A DNA stretch of 34,613 nucleotides from an uncultured Pelagibacteraceae bacterium. GTDB taxonomy: Bacteria > Pseudomonadota > Alphaproteobacteria > Pelagibacterales > Pelagibacteraceae. The position numbers and the translations under genes are program-made. Shown piece after piece: positions 16,589 through 25,599 of this stretch (position 1 is the stretch's first letter; the number at the start of each line of letters is the position of its first letter). The DNA lies in contig CABXRY010000009.1 in assembly GCA_902514755.1 (NCBI GenBank), positions 1-34,613 of the forward strand, written 5' to 3'. A model generated the notes under the pieces. That model was not told the origin of the DNA. It saw only the letters and a list, made by a program, of their open reading frames with translations, and did not search any database.

Positions 16589-17779
16589 TTATCGAGCTTT
16601 TTTAATACTTTGCAAAACCATCTCTTTCATATCTTCAAAAGGAGCTTTTTTTGGATTAGTTGCGTATGCTTGATCTTTCATTGCTTTTTTTGCAATTCTA
16701 TCTACACAATCTTCTGGTACTCCTATCTCACTGAGACTTTTGGGTATTTGAAGTCTATCCAGCATTTTTTCAATGTTAATTATAAAAGACTCAACTGAAT
16801 GTTCCTCAAATTGCATTGCTTCTGACATACGTTTAACTTTTTCGTGCATATCAAATAAATTATATTTTAATACAACAGGTAATATGATTGCATTAGTTAA
16901 ACCATGTTGAGTATTGAATTCTGCGCCAATCATATGTGAAATAGCGTGAACATTGCCTAGCCCTTTTAAAAAAGCAATTCCACCAAGATAAGAACCAACA
17001 TGCATGCCCCCTCTTGCTAATAAATTTTCAGGTTCTTCAACTGCTAAATAAAGTGATTTTGATATTAAAGATAAACTTTCTAAAGCAGATCCATCACATA
17101 AAGGATGAAATCCAGGAACACAATAACCCTCTATTGCATGAACCATTGCATCTACCCCAGTCCAAGCTGTTAAAGATGATGGCAATTTTAATGTTAATTC
17201 AGGATCAACTAAAGCCAAAACTGGTCTTACATCAGGGTGCCACATACAAAATTTCATTCCCTCTTTTAAATATGTGACCATAGCTGTTATTTCTGTTTCA
17301 GCACCTGTCCCTGCTGTAGTAGGAATGGTTATAATTTTTGGAAAGGGATTATCTCTGCTTATTTTGGGAGGAGTTAGTTCAAACTCAAAATCTCTTAGAG
17401 GTACATCATTATTTGCTGTGAGACATATTAATTTTCCTCCGTCCATAGCGCTACCACCACCTATAGCAATTATTGAATCGTGATTTCCATCCTTATATTT
17501 TTTTTTACCAACAGATACTTCATCTTCTCTCGGATTAGGAGATATATCAAAAAAAAGGTCAGATTTAATATTTGATTTAAGTAAAAGCTCCTTTAATTCT
17601 TTTACGAAAGGAAGCTTGGCACTTCCATTATCAGTTACTATTAAAGGATTTTTTATACCAAATTTATTACAGTGAATACCAATTTCTTTAAATCGACCTG
17701 GACCATAAGCTGTGTTAGTTGGAAATGTCCAATCTTGATTTGATAAGATATCAGATTCATTTAGTTTAAAATTACTCAT
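16589..17779 (-). CDS. Iron-type (group III) alcohol dehydrogenase
   Basis: NAD(P)-dependent dehydrogenase of 396 residues. Cofactor motif GGGSAMD at 107-113, PTTAGTGAE (153-161), and the four metal ligands Asp210 and His214 (GVDAMVHAIEGY), His282 and His292 (HAISHMIGAE...QHG). The family includes alcohol, lactaldehyde, 4-hydroxybutyrate and maleylacetate reductases; the substrate is not clear from these motifs. First gene of the minus-strand group running to the CitE-like lyase. Its start diverges from an EamA gene across 40 bases. No clear ribosome site. Confidence 0.93.
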   Translation of the reverse strand: MSNFKLNESDILSNQDWTFPTNTAYGPGRFKEIGIHCNKFGIKNPLIVTDNGSAKLPFVKELKELLLKSNIKSDLFFDISPNPREDEVSVGKKKYKDGNHDSIIAIGGGSAMDGGKLICLTANNDVPLRDFEFELTPPKISRDNPFPKIITIPTTAGTGAETEITAMVTYLKEGMKFCMWHPDVRPVLALVDPELTLKLPSSLTAWTGVDAMVHAIEGYCVPGFHPLCDGSALESLSLISKSLYLAVEEPENLLARGGMHVGSYLGGIAFLKGLGNVHAISHMIGAEFNTQHGLTNAIILPVVLKYNLFDMHEKVKRMSEAMQFEEHSVESFIINIEKMLDRLQIPKSLSEIGVPEDCVDRIAKKAMKDQAYATNPKKAPFEDMKEMVLQSIKKAR

Positions 17780-17819
17780 TTTATTTGTAAGGTTTATACA
17801 ATTTTAAAAAAAATTATAC

Positions 17820-18752
17820 ATGAAAATTTCCTCAGAAAAGATTGATATTAAAAAAACTTATCTTGCAGTGACTACTATGCTAATGGCAATTCTATGTGTT
17901 GATTTATATATGGTGGTAATTAAATTTTTAGGAGATGAATATTCTGTCATTCAACTTGCAGTGTTTAGAAATATTGCAGGTGTTATACCTCTAATTTTGC
18001 TGATTTTATTTACAAAAGAGCATTTTACGATATTTAAAAATCTTAATAAGACATTCATTACACTCAGTTTTTTTAGAGGTTTGGGATTTTTAGCAATGAA
18101 TATTTTTATATTTATTTCTGTAATAAATCTTGAATTTGCAACTGCAATGACTCTTACTTTTTCATCCCCTTTTTTTATAGTTATATTTTCAATATTTTTT
18201 TTAAAAGACATGATTGGTATTTATAGATGGTCAGCAATTTTTATAGGTTTTTTAGGTGTTGTTTTAATTATGAAACCCACCAGCGAGATATTCAATTTCT
18301 ATTCTATCTTTCCTATTTTAACTGCTATCGCTTGGGCTATGACAGTTATAATACTTAAATTTATTCCTGAGGGTCACTCAACTGCAAAGATACAACTATT
18401 CACTCTTATATTTAATGTTATAGGTGGTGTAATTTTATATTTTATTACAAGTGGCCATGTTGAAATAAAAAGTATTGAAGATTTCTTTTTGATGACTTTA
18501 ACAGGTATATTGGGTGGAACTGCTGCAATTTTATTTATCTATTCCTATAGATTAATCTCAGCAAGTAAAATGGCTTCATTTGAATATTTAGGTATACCCT
18601 CCTCTTTTGTTCTGGGATGGATTTTTTTTAAAGAAGCACCTTGGGAACAACTTTTTCCAGGTGTGATAGCAATTGTTTTAGCTGGTATGATAATTATTTG
18701 GAGAGATAAAGTTAAACAAAAAAGTATTAAAGGAAATAATCAGTTTAACTAG
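17820..18752 (+). CDS. EamA/DMT superfamily permease
   Basis: Protein of 310 residues with about ten membrane segments and two EamA units; the family-typical MTLTFSSPFFIVIFSIFFLKD (near 102-122, first repeat) and a C-terminal KEAPW, about residue 277, are visible. Substrate unknown. It is alone on its strand between the divergent alcohol dehydrogenase group and the convergent ABC ATPase gene; its last 8 bases overlap the end of the ATPase gene. Nothing ties it to either neighbour, though proximity to the betaine-type importer is worth noting. Confidence 0.9.
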   Translation: MKISSEKIDIKKTYLAVTTMLMAILCVDLYMVVIKFLGDEYSVIQLAVFRNIAGVIPLILLILFTKEHFTIFKNLNKTFITLSFFRGLGFLAMNIFIFISVINLEFATAMTLTFSSPFFIVIFSIFFLKDMIGIYRWSAIFIGFLGVVLIMKPTSEIFNFYSIFPILTAIAWAMTVIILKFIPEGHSTAKIQLFTLIFNVIGGVILYFITSGHVEIKSIEDFFLMTLTGILGGTAAILFIYSYRLISASKMASFEYLGIPSSFVLGWIFFKEAPWEQLFPGVIAIVLAGMIIIWRDKVKQKSIKGNNQFN

Positions 18753-19788
18753 CAGACTTCATAGATTTCATAACGATTGAACGATCTATTTCACCTAACA
18801 AATCTCCTGTATCGCTACACACGACTGGAAACGATTTGTCGGAGTCGACTAACTTATCTATAAGTGTCTCAATTTTAGAATTATCAAGTATACAATGTGA
18901 TTTATCTCCATATAACTTTTTAGTATCATCACAACATTCTTTTCTCATGACTTTTCCTGCACTAAGCACTTTATATTTTGGAACATCTTCACAGAAATCT
19001 TTTACATACTGATCTTTTGGATTTGCGACTATTTCCTCAGGTGTCCCAACTTGAGAAACTTCACCATCTTTCATAATTGCAATATGATCAGCCATTTTAA
19101 TTGCTTCTAAAAAATCATGAGTAATAAATACCATTGTTTTTTTTAGTTTTTCTTGAATACCTAGAAGTTCATCTTGCATTTCTCTTCTTATAAGTGGGTC
19201 TAAGGCAGAAAAGGGTTCGTCAAAAATTAATATTTCAGGATCTACGGCTAGCGCTCTTGCTAAACCAACTCTTTGCTGCATACCTCCTGATAATTCTCTA
19301 GGATAGTTGTTTTGCCATCCATCCAAACCAACCATTTTTAAAACTTCCATTGACTTTTCTATTCTTTCGTCTCTTTTGTTTCCTCTTACCTCTAATCCAT
19401 ATGCAATATTTTCTATTACTGTTCTGTGGGGAAATAGACCAAAATGTTGAAACACCATACTCATTTTATTTCTTCTAATATCTAATAATTCTCTACTATT
19501 CATTTTTGTAACATCAACATCATCCATTTTTACAGTTCCTGACGTTGGCTCAATAAGTCGTGATATACACCTTACCAATGTTGATTTACCACTTCCTGAT
19601 AATCCCATAACTACAAAAGTCTCACCTTTTTCAATTGAAAAACTCACATTTTTAACAGCCACAACATGCCCGGTTTTTTCTTGAACTTCTTTAGTTGAAA
19701 GATTTGGATCTAAATCTTTCATTATTCTTTTTTCATCTGGACCAAATAGTTTCCAGATATTAGAACAAGTAATTTTTTGATTAGTCAT
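18745..19788 (-). CDS. ABC importer ATPase, glycine betaine/proline (ProV/OpuAA) type
   Basis: Protein of 347 residues. Walker A GLSGSGKST (62-70), Q-loop Gln114, signature LSGGMQQR (166-173), Walker B ILIFDE (186-191), H-loop His224. The N-terminal KLFGPDEKR insertion and the long helix before the first strand are typical of ProV/OpuAA. The C-terminal tail (about 275-347, VMRKECCDD to the end) looks like a shortened CBS region, possibly a regulatory domain. It powers the permease encoded divergently 86 bases away. A perfect TATAAT for this gene lies at 19809-19804 (minus strand). The 3' end overlaps the convergent EamA gene by 8 bases. Confidence 0.93.
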   Translation of the reverse strand: MTNQKITCSNIWKLFGPDEKRIMKDLDPNLSTKEVQEKTGHVVAVKNVSFSIEKGETFVVMGLSGSGKSTLVRCISRLIEPTSGTVKMDDVDVTKMNSRELLDIRRNKMSMVFQHFGLFPHRTVIENIAYGLEVRGNKRDERIEKSMEVLKMVGLDGWQNNYPRELSGGMQQRVGLARALAVDPEILIFDEPFSALDPLIRREMQDELLGIQEKLKKTMVFITHDFLEAIKMADHIAIMKDGEVSQVGTPEEIVANPKDQYVKDFCEDVPKYKVLSAGKVMRKECCDDTKKLYGDKSHCILDNSKIETLIDKLVDSDKSFPVVCSDTGDLLGEIDRSIVMKSMKSAS

Positions 19789-19803
19789 CGTTAATTTTAA
19801 ATC

Positions 19804-19851
19804 ATTATAAAGACTAAAATAGACAATATTTTTCTTTAAAAGTAAAATATT
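19804..19851. promoter_or_regulatory. Divergent control region with a 27-base imperfect palindrome
   Basis: The 86-base gap between the ATPase (minus) and permease (plus) genes holds an inverted repeat at 19825-19851 with 12 of 13 position pairs matching around the centre at 19838. A minus-strand TATAAT lies at 19809-19804, so the palindrome covers the -35 area of the ATPase promoter. This is a reasonable operator for a regulator acting on both sides. It is very AT-rich, so chance symmetry cannot be excluded. Confidence 0.4.
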
Positions 19852-19874
19852 TTATTCTAGTTTGCTCAGTTAAG

Positions 19875-22004
19875 ATGTCTAATATTGTGGAAACTATAAA
19901 TAAGACAAATCAGTCTAAGAATATAATAACATATGGTATAATTTTAATTGTTTTTGTCGTTGCTTTAGTGCTTTCTAGTCAAGGTGAGGGTCCTTCAAAA
20001 TTTCCAAAAATTGTAACTGATGAATTTAAATTTACTGCATGGGTAAATGAAGGTGAAGATTATCTTAAAAAAAATTACAGATGGATCACAAAGATTATAG
20101 CTAATTATATTAAGAATGGTTATTATTTTATTGAAGATTTTTTACTTGACTCGCCCTGGGTTTTGGTAGCAGCAATTTTTATTCTTCCCTGTTTTATAGC
20201 TGGTGGCTTAAAATTAGGATTATTTTCAACTTTCGTTATTTACTTTTGGGGAGCAGTTGGCATGTGGGAAGCCTCACTTCAAACAGTAGGATTAATGAGT
20301 CTGTCTGTATTATTATGTGTTTTTTTTGGTGTAGTACTAGGAGTTGTTTGTTCACAAAGTGATCGATTTGAAAATTTCATGAAACCTATTTTAGACACTA
20401 TGCAAGTAATGCCGGCATTCGTCTATTTATTCCCAGCATTATTCTTTTTTGGTATCGGAGGTGCTCCAGCAATATTGGCTACCATGATTTATTCTATGCC
20501 ACCTATCATAAGATTAACCAACACTGGTATTAGACAAGTTTCCAAAGAGACTATTGAGTCAGCCACATCTTTTGGGTCAAGTAATTTACAGCTATTATTT
20601 AAAATCAAGATTCCAATGTCTCTTCCAAGTATTATGATGGGTATTAATCAAGTTATAATGATGGCCCTAGCACTTGTAGTGCTAGCTTGTTTTATTGGAG
20701 CCGAAGGTATCGGTGGTCAAGTTTGGCAAGCTATAAGAAGACTTGATGTAGGTTGGGCTATGGAGGGAGGTTTTTGTATACTATTAATGGCAATAATGTT
20801 TGATAGATTTAGTAAGGCTTGTAGTGAAAAAGATGAAAAACTACCATCCAATGTACAAAAATTTTATTTGTTACCTCAAAGTTGGGAAAAGTATTTAATC
20901 GCAAAAATCCTGGAAATGCCATTATTTGTTATGAGTAAAATTATAGATTTTATTTGCATAAGAATTACAAATTTTATTGCATCAATTTTTAGCTTAATAA
21001 CTTCAGTATTTAATAAGTCTACTGCAAATGATATTGGAGAATTTATTGGTCAAAGATTTTATTTAATTCCTTCTTTAATAATTTTATTTATCATTTCATT
21101 TATTGACTCAAATTTTTATGAAATTGGGAGTTTTCCAAAAGAATGGAAATTGTCTATAAGACAACCAATCTCAAATGCTGTTGCTTCGTTAACTGTCGAT
21201 GAGGGTTTTATTTCATTTTCAAAAGGATTAAGAGGTTTTGTTTATTTAAATCTATTACGTCCGCTAGATACGTTTTTAACTCATACACCTTGGTGGTATA
21301 CATTGGCTGTTTTTGCAAGCATAGGATACTTTACAGCAGGAATTAGATTTGCACTAATTTCAATTTTATTGTTACTTTTTATTGGAGCTTGTGGAATCTG
21401 GCCTCAATCAATGATTACATTATCATCAGTTTTAGTCTCGGTATTATTATGTTTTATAATTGGAGTACCACTTGGTATAATAGCATCTTACAGTGAAAGA
21501 TTTAAAAATGTTCAAGATGTTGTATTGGACGCTATGCAAACTCTTCCTTATTTTTGCTATTTAATACCAGTGTTAATGTTTTTTGGAGGAGGAACAGTTT
21601 CAGCTGTTTTAGCAACAGTCATTTATTCTATACCACCAATAATCAGACTAACAGCGTTAGGTTTAACTCAAGTATCCGGAACTTATTCAGAGGTATCGAG
21701 ATCTTTTGGTGGATCAATTTTACAAACTTTAAACAAAGTTAAATTTCCATTGGCAATTCCAAGTTTAGTAATTGGTTTTAATCAAACTGTAATTATGGCA
21801 TTTGCAATGCAAATTGTAACACCCTTAATTGGTGGAAAAGGACTTGGGCTAGAAGTATTTAATGGGTTAGCCAGAGCTGATACAGGAAGAGGATTGGCTG
21901 CAGGTATCGCTATTGTTCTTTTAGCAATAATAATTGACAGAATTAGTCTTGCTTACACAAAAAAACAAAGGTTAGCTTTAGGTTTAGAAAAAAAACAAGC
22001 ATGA
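19875..22004 (+). CDS. Double-domain ABC permease, glycine betaine/proline (ProW) type
   Basis: Protein of 709 residues, about twice the usual ProW length, made of two permease domains in tandem. Each has an EAA-type loop that contacts the ATPase: one starting at Glu228 (ESATSFGSSNLQ) and one at Glu606 (EVSRSFGGSILQ); both are preceded by M-x-YS-x-PPIIRLT. A hydrophilic linker with two extra membrane spans lies about 310-440. Both halves of the membrane pore are thus in one chain, needing two copies of the ATPase. Its last four bases, ATGA, contain the start of the molybdoenzyme gene, so the two are translationally coupled. No clear ribosome site at its own start. Confidence 0.92.
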   Translation: MSNIVETINKTNQSKNIITYGIILIVFVVALVLSSQGEGPSKFPKIVTDEFKFTAWVNEGEDYLKKNYRWITKIIANYIKNGYYFIEDFLLDSPWVLVAAIFILPCFIAGGLKLGLFSTFVIYFWGAVGMWEASLQTVGLMSLSVLLCVFFGVVLGVVCSQSDRFENFMKPILDTMQVMPAFVYLFPALFFFGIGGAPAILATMIYSMPPIIRLTNTGIRQVSKETIESATSFGSSNLQLLFKIKIPMSLPSIMMGINQVIMMALALVVLACFIGAEGIGGQVWQAIRRLDVGWAMEGGFCILLMAIMFDRFSKACSEKDEKLPSNVQKFYLLPQSWEKYLIAKILEMPLFVMSKIIDFICIRITNFIASIFSLITSVFNKSTANDIGEFIGQRFYLIPSLIILFIISFIDSNFYEIGSFPKEWKLSIRQPISNAVASLTVDEGFISFSKGLRGFVYLNLLRPLDTFLTHTPWWYTLAVFASIGYFTAGIRFALISILLLLFIGACGIWPQSMITLSSVLVSVLLCFIIGVPLGIIASYSERFKNVQDVVLDAMQTLPYFCYLIPVLMFFGGGTVSAVLATVIYSIPPIIRLTALGLTQVSGTYSEVSRSFGGSILQTLNKVKFPLAIPSLVIGFNQTVIMAFAMQIVTPLIGGKGLGLEVFNGLARADTGRGLAAGIAIVLLAIIIDRISLAYTKKQRLALGLEKKQA

Positions 22005-24331
22005 CCAAAGATAAAGGTCTTCCTTTAACTAGTAACCACTGGGGTACATACAGAGCAAAAGTCAAAGATGGAAAAATTCAGGAACTTTTAGGGTGGGAAC
22101 ATGACAAAGACCCTTCACCTATTGCACAAGGAATTTTAGATGTACTTGATGGTCCTACTCGAATAGACTCACCAATGATTAGAAAGAGTTGGCTGAAAGG
22201 TGGACCGGGTACAAATAATAAATTACGTGGAAGTGAGCCATTTGTGGAAGTTAGTTGGGAAAAAGCTGAACAGCTAGTCGCCGATGAACTTAATCGAGTT
22301 AAAGAGAAATTTGGTAACCCGTCTATTTATGGAGGATCATATGGGTGGGCTAGTGCTGGAAGATTTCATCATGCTCAAAGTCAACTTCATAGATTTTTAA
22401 ATTGTATAGGTGGTTATACCAGTTCAAAATTTACTTACAGCTTTGCTGCAGCTGAAGCAATGGTTCCACATATACTTGGAAGTTATAGAGCTTATCTAGA
22501 TACATGTACAAGTTGGAGTTCAATTAAAGATAATACTAAAGTATTTTTATGCTTTGGAGGAATTCCAATAAAAAATGGTCAAATTTCTCAAGGAGGGACA
22601 GGAAATCATTATCAGCAAGAAAATTTAATAGAGGCTTCAAAATCAGGAATTGAATTTATTAATGTAAGTCCATTAAAATCTGATTTTATTGATGACGTTA
22701 AATGTGATTGGATAGCTGCACGACCAAATACTGACACTGCACTTATGTTGGGAATAGCACACACACTTCATGTAGAAAGTTTAAGTGATAAAGAGTTTTT
22801 AAAAAAATATACAGAAGGCTTTGAAAAATTTTTACCTTACCTTTTAGGTGAAACTGATGGAATTAAAAAAGATGCAAGCTGGGCTGCTGAAATATGCAAT
22901 ATATCACCAGAAAAAATAATAGAATTAGCTCATAAGTTATCCTCTAAGAGAAGTATGATTTCTATAAGTTGGTCTTTGACAAGACAAGATCATGGAGAGC
23001 AACCGTTTTGGATGGCGATAATGTTAGCATCTATGATTGGACAAATTGGATTACCAGGTGGTGGATTTGGATTTGGATACAGTGCTACAAATTTTATAGG
23101 CGGTCAATTTACTATTTTACCAGGAGCAGCCTTTCCACAAACAAAAAATGAAATAGAAAATTTTATTCCTGTTGCTCGGATTAGTGATCTTTTACTTCAC
23201 CCAGGAGAAAAATTTGATTTTGATGGAAAAAGTTATGAATATCCAGATACAAAAGTAATTTATTGGGCTGGTGGAAATCCTTTTCATCATCATCAAGATC
23301 TAAATCGTTTGATTAAAGCTTGGGAAAAACCAGATACTATTATATCAAATGAATGGTGTTGGAATACATTGGCTAAAAGATCAGATATTGTTTTACCTTG
23401 TACAACACCTCTAGAAAGAAGTGATATTATGATGACACCAAGAGATCCTTATGTTGTTTCTATGTCAAAAATAATTGAACCTTATAAACAAGCAAAAGAT
23501 GATTATGAAATTTTTTCCAATATAGCTAAAAGAATGGGTGTTAAAGACGAATTTACAGAAGGTAGAACCCAAGAAGAATGGCAAAAATGGATATATTCTG
23601 AGACTTCTAAACGAGCTGAAGCTGCTAATATTGAAATTCCAAGCTATGAGAAATTTAGAGAGAATAAATGGTTCAAAATTAAAGATCCTTCAGAACCTAC
23701 ACTCATGCTAAAAGAATTCATTGAAGATCCTTTAAAAAATCCTTTAAACACTCCTAGCGGTAAAATTGAAATATATTCTAAAACTGTTGCTGACTTTAAT
23801 TATGATGATTGCCCTGGTCATCCTGTTTGGTTAGAACCTTGTGAGTGGCTTGGCAAAAAAGATAAAACCTTTCCACTTCATTTAATTTCAAATCAACCAA
23901 AGAATAAATTACACAGCCAAATGGATCATGGTAAATACAGTAAATCCTTCAAAATTAATAACCGAGAGCCGATAGAAATTAATCCACATGATGCAAAGAA
24001 ACGTGGATTAAAAAATGGTGATGTTGTCAAGCTCTTTAATAATAGAGGAGCTTGCTTGGCAGGAGTTATAGTTGATAAAAAAGTAATGGAAGGTGTTGTA
24101 CAAATTAGCACTGGAGCCTGGTATGATCCAGAAAAACCTAATGAACCTAATTCTATGTGTAAACACGGTAATCCTAATGTTTTAACACTGGATAAAGGAA
24201 CCTCAAAACTTGGACAAGGCCCAATTGCACATTCATGTCTTATTGAGATGGAAAAATTTATTGATAATCCTCCATCTATTACTGCATTCGAACCACCAAC
24301 TATTTTAAGAAATAAAACAAATATTAATTAA
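22001..24331 (+). CDS. Cytoplasmic molybdopterin oxidoreductase, DMSO/biotin-sulfoxide reductase family
   Basis: Protein of 776 residues of the DorA/TorA/BisC group, with bis-MGD cofactor and no iron-sulfur Cys motif. Active-site residues fall at the same numbers as recalled for Rhodobacter DMSO reductase: Tyr114 and Trp116 (GGSYGWASAGR) and the molybdenum ligand Ser147 (YSFAAAE). Other family blocks are WAGGNPFHHHQD, GQIGLPGGGFGFGY and LDKGTSKLGQGP. Tyr114 is typical of S-oxide reductases and, as I recall, is missing in TMAO reductase TorA. There is no Tat signal (starts MTKDKGLPLTSNHWG), so it is cytoplasmic like BisC. No cytochrome or quinol partner is nearby. Start overlaps the permease; the next gene follows after 10 bases. 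It probably reduces an S- or N-oxide brought in by this importer. Confidence 0.92.
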   Translation: MTKDKGLPLTSNHWGTYRAKVKDGKIQELLGWEHDKDPSPIAQGILDVLDGPTRIDSPMIRKSWLKGGPGTNNKLRGSEPFVEVSWEKAEQLVADELNRVKEKFGNPSIYGGSYGWASAGRFHHAQSQLHRFLNCIGGYTSSKFTYSFAAAEAMVPHILGSYRAYLDTCTSWSSIKDNTKVFLCFGGIPIKNGQISQGGTGNHYQQENLIEASKSGIEFINVSPLKSDFIDDVKCDWIAARPNTDTALMLGIAHTLHVESLSDKEFLKKYTEGFEKFLPYLLGETDGIKKDASWAAEICNISPEKIIELAHKLSSKRSMISISWSLTRQDHGEQPFWMAIMLASMIGQIGLPGGGFGFGYSATNFIGGQFTILPGAAFPQTKNEIENFIPVARISDLLLHPGEKFDFDGKSYEYPDTKVIYWAGGNPFHHHQDLNRLIKAWEKPDTIISNEWCWNTLAKRSDIVLPCTTPLERSDIMMTPRDPYVVSMSKIIEPYKQAKDDYEIFSNIAKRMGVKDEFTEGRTQEEWQKWIYSETSKRAEAANIEIPSYEKFRENKWFKIKDPSEPTLMLKEFIEDPLKNPLNTPSGKIEIYSKTVADFNYDDCPGHPVWLEPCEWLGKKDKTFPLHLISNQPKNKLHSQMDHGKYSKSFKINNREPIEINPHDAKKRGLKNGDVVKLFNNRGACLAGVIVDKKVMEGVVQISTGAWYDPEKPNEPNSMCKHGNPNVLTLDKGTSKLGQGPIAHSCLIEMEKFIDNPPSITAFEPPTILRNKTNIN

Positions 24332-24341
24332 AAGGAATTTA

Positions 24342-25520
24342 ATGGGAAACTTTCAAGAATTATCTGACTTAAAAAAAACTGTAAAGATTAGCGCAAGAAG
24401 ATTTGAAGAATCCCCTTATATAGAAAGAACTAATTCTTCAGAAATGGTTAGAGGTGTTTATGCTGGAAGATATTTTGCAATTTCCTTAGGAGAGGACCCG
24501 GTTCAAAAATATTGGTTGTTAAGACAAAAAGCAGCAATGTTTGATGTTCCTGAAAAACCAATTGAAATATCTGGACCTGATGCGGCTGCATTTTTAGAAA
24601 AAGTTATGACTAGAAAAGTTTCAACAATTAAAGAAGGTCGAGGCTATTATTCATTAGCATGTACTCCTCAAGGTGGAATATTTATGGATGGAGTAATTTT
24701 TAAATTTAGTGAAAATAAATTTTGGTATGTGCAAGCAGATGGACCTTTTGAAGATTGGTTATTAGCTCACAGCAAAGGGTTTGATGTAAAAATTTTAGAT
24801 CCAAAATCAAGGGTTATACAAATACAAGGACCAGCTTCAATAGATATCATGAAAGCAGCCTCAAATGGAAGGATAAATGAAAATATGCCCTATTATAGAT
24901 CTGGATTTTTTGATCTTGGAGGACAAAACTTATATGTTTCAAGATCAGGTTTCACTAACGAACTTGGGTTTGAAATTTATTCTGATGGATTTAAAACTGA
25001 TCATCTAGCTTTATGGGACCATCTTATAAATTGTGGAAAACCTTTTGGAATGGAACTTTCAGCAACAAGGGCAATGACTATAAGAAGAATTGAAGCTGGG
25101 ATATTTGGTAATTTAACTGATATTGATACTACAATAAATCCTTTCGAAGCTGGTTTAGGATTTTGCGTAAATATGGATAAAGAGGATTTTATAGGTCGTG
25201 ATGCATTATTAAATAAAGATAAAGGCACTTGTTTGTTTGGTTTAACTTGTAAAACTGAAACGCCAGTGTCTGGTAGTAAAGTAATCGATGAGGATAAAAT
25301 TGTAGGTCATATAACTGCTGGTGTTCACTCTTTAACACTAAACACAGGTATAGGTTACGTAAGGTTTTATGAACCAAAAGATTGGCCAGGAAAAGAATTA
25401 ATCTTAAAATTGCCTAATGGAGAAAATCATAAATCTAAAGTTGTAAATCTCCCCTTTTTTGATCCTGAAAAAAAAATTGTTAAAGGCATAGATAGAAGTA
25501 TTCCTGAAAAAACAAAATAA
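24342..25520 (+). CDS. DmdA/GcvT-like folate-dependent methyl- or aminomethyltransferase
   Basis: Protein of 392 residues with the GcvT fold (two domains, then a C-terminal barrel). Features shared with DMSP demethylase DmdA, as recalled: an N-terminal ISARRFEESPY (16-26), IQIQGPAS (159-166), SRSGFTNELGFEIY (200-213) and TTINPFEAGLGF (263-274). In the glycine-cleavage T-protein segment GGxxDD this protein has GGIFMDG (111-117), so only the second acid remains. It is clearly divergent from true DmdA, so a related methylated substrate is more likely than DMSP itself. Ribosome site AAGGAA lies just before the ATG. Co-transcribed with permease and molybdoenzyme, so it probably takes a methyl (or one-carbon) unit from the reduced product to tetrahydrofolate. 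Confidence 0.8.
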   Translation: MGNFQELSDLKKTVKISARRFEESPYIERTNSSEMVRGVYAGRYFAISLGEDPVQKYWLLRQKAAMFDVPEKPIEISGPDAAAFLEKVMTRKVSTIKEGRGYYSLACTPQGGIFMDGVIFKFSENKFWYVQADGPFEDWLLAHSKGFDVKILDPKSRVIQIQGPASIDIMKAASNGRINENMPYYRSGFFDLGGQNLYVSRSGFTNELGFEIYSDGFKTDHLALWDHLINCGKPFGMELSATRAMTIRRIEAGIFGNLTDIDTTINPFEAGLGFCVNMDKEDFIGRDALLNKDKGTCLFGLTCKTETPVSGSKVIDEDKIVGHITAGVHSLTLNTGIGYVRFYEPKDWPGKELILKLPNGENHKSKVVNLPFFDPEKKIVKGIDRSIPEKTK

Positions 25521-25599
25521 AGTTATTTAAAAAATTAACCTATTCTGGGTCATTGACAAAAAACCACACCTATAGTTGCATAAAATCTTACTTAAATAA

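Noticed and set aside
22001..24331. Calling this gene torA (TMAO reductase)
   Set aside because: Tyr114 is present and the Tat signal is absent, unlike TorA as I recall it.
24342..25520. Calling this gene dmdA
   Set aside because: Motifs are only partly shared with DMSP demethylase and the sequence differs widely; a neutral DmdA/GcvT-like name is safer.
25553..25586. TTGACA as the -35 box of the binding-protein promoter
   Set aside because: Candidate -10 boxes lie 12 or 22 bases away, outside the usual 15-19 range.
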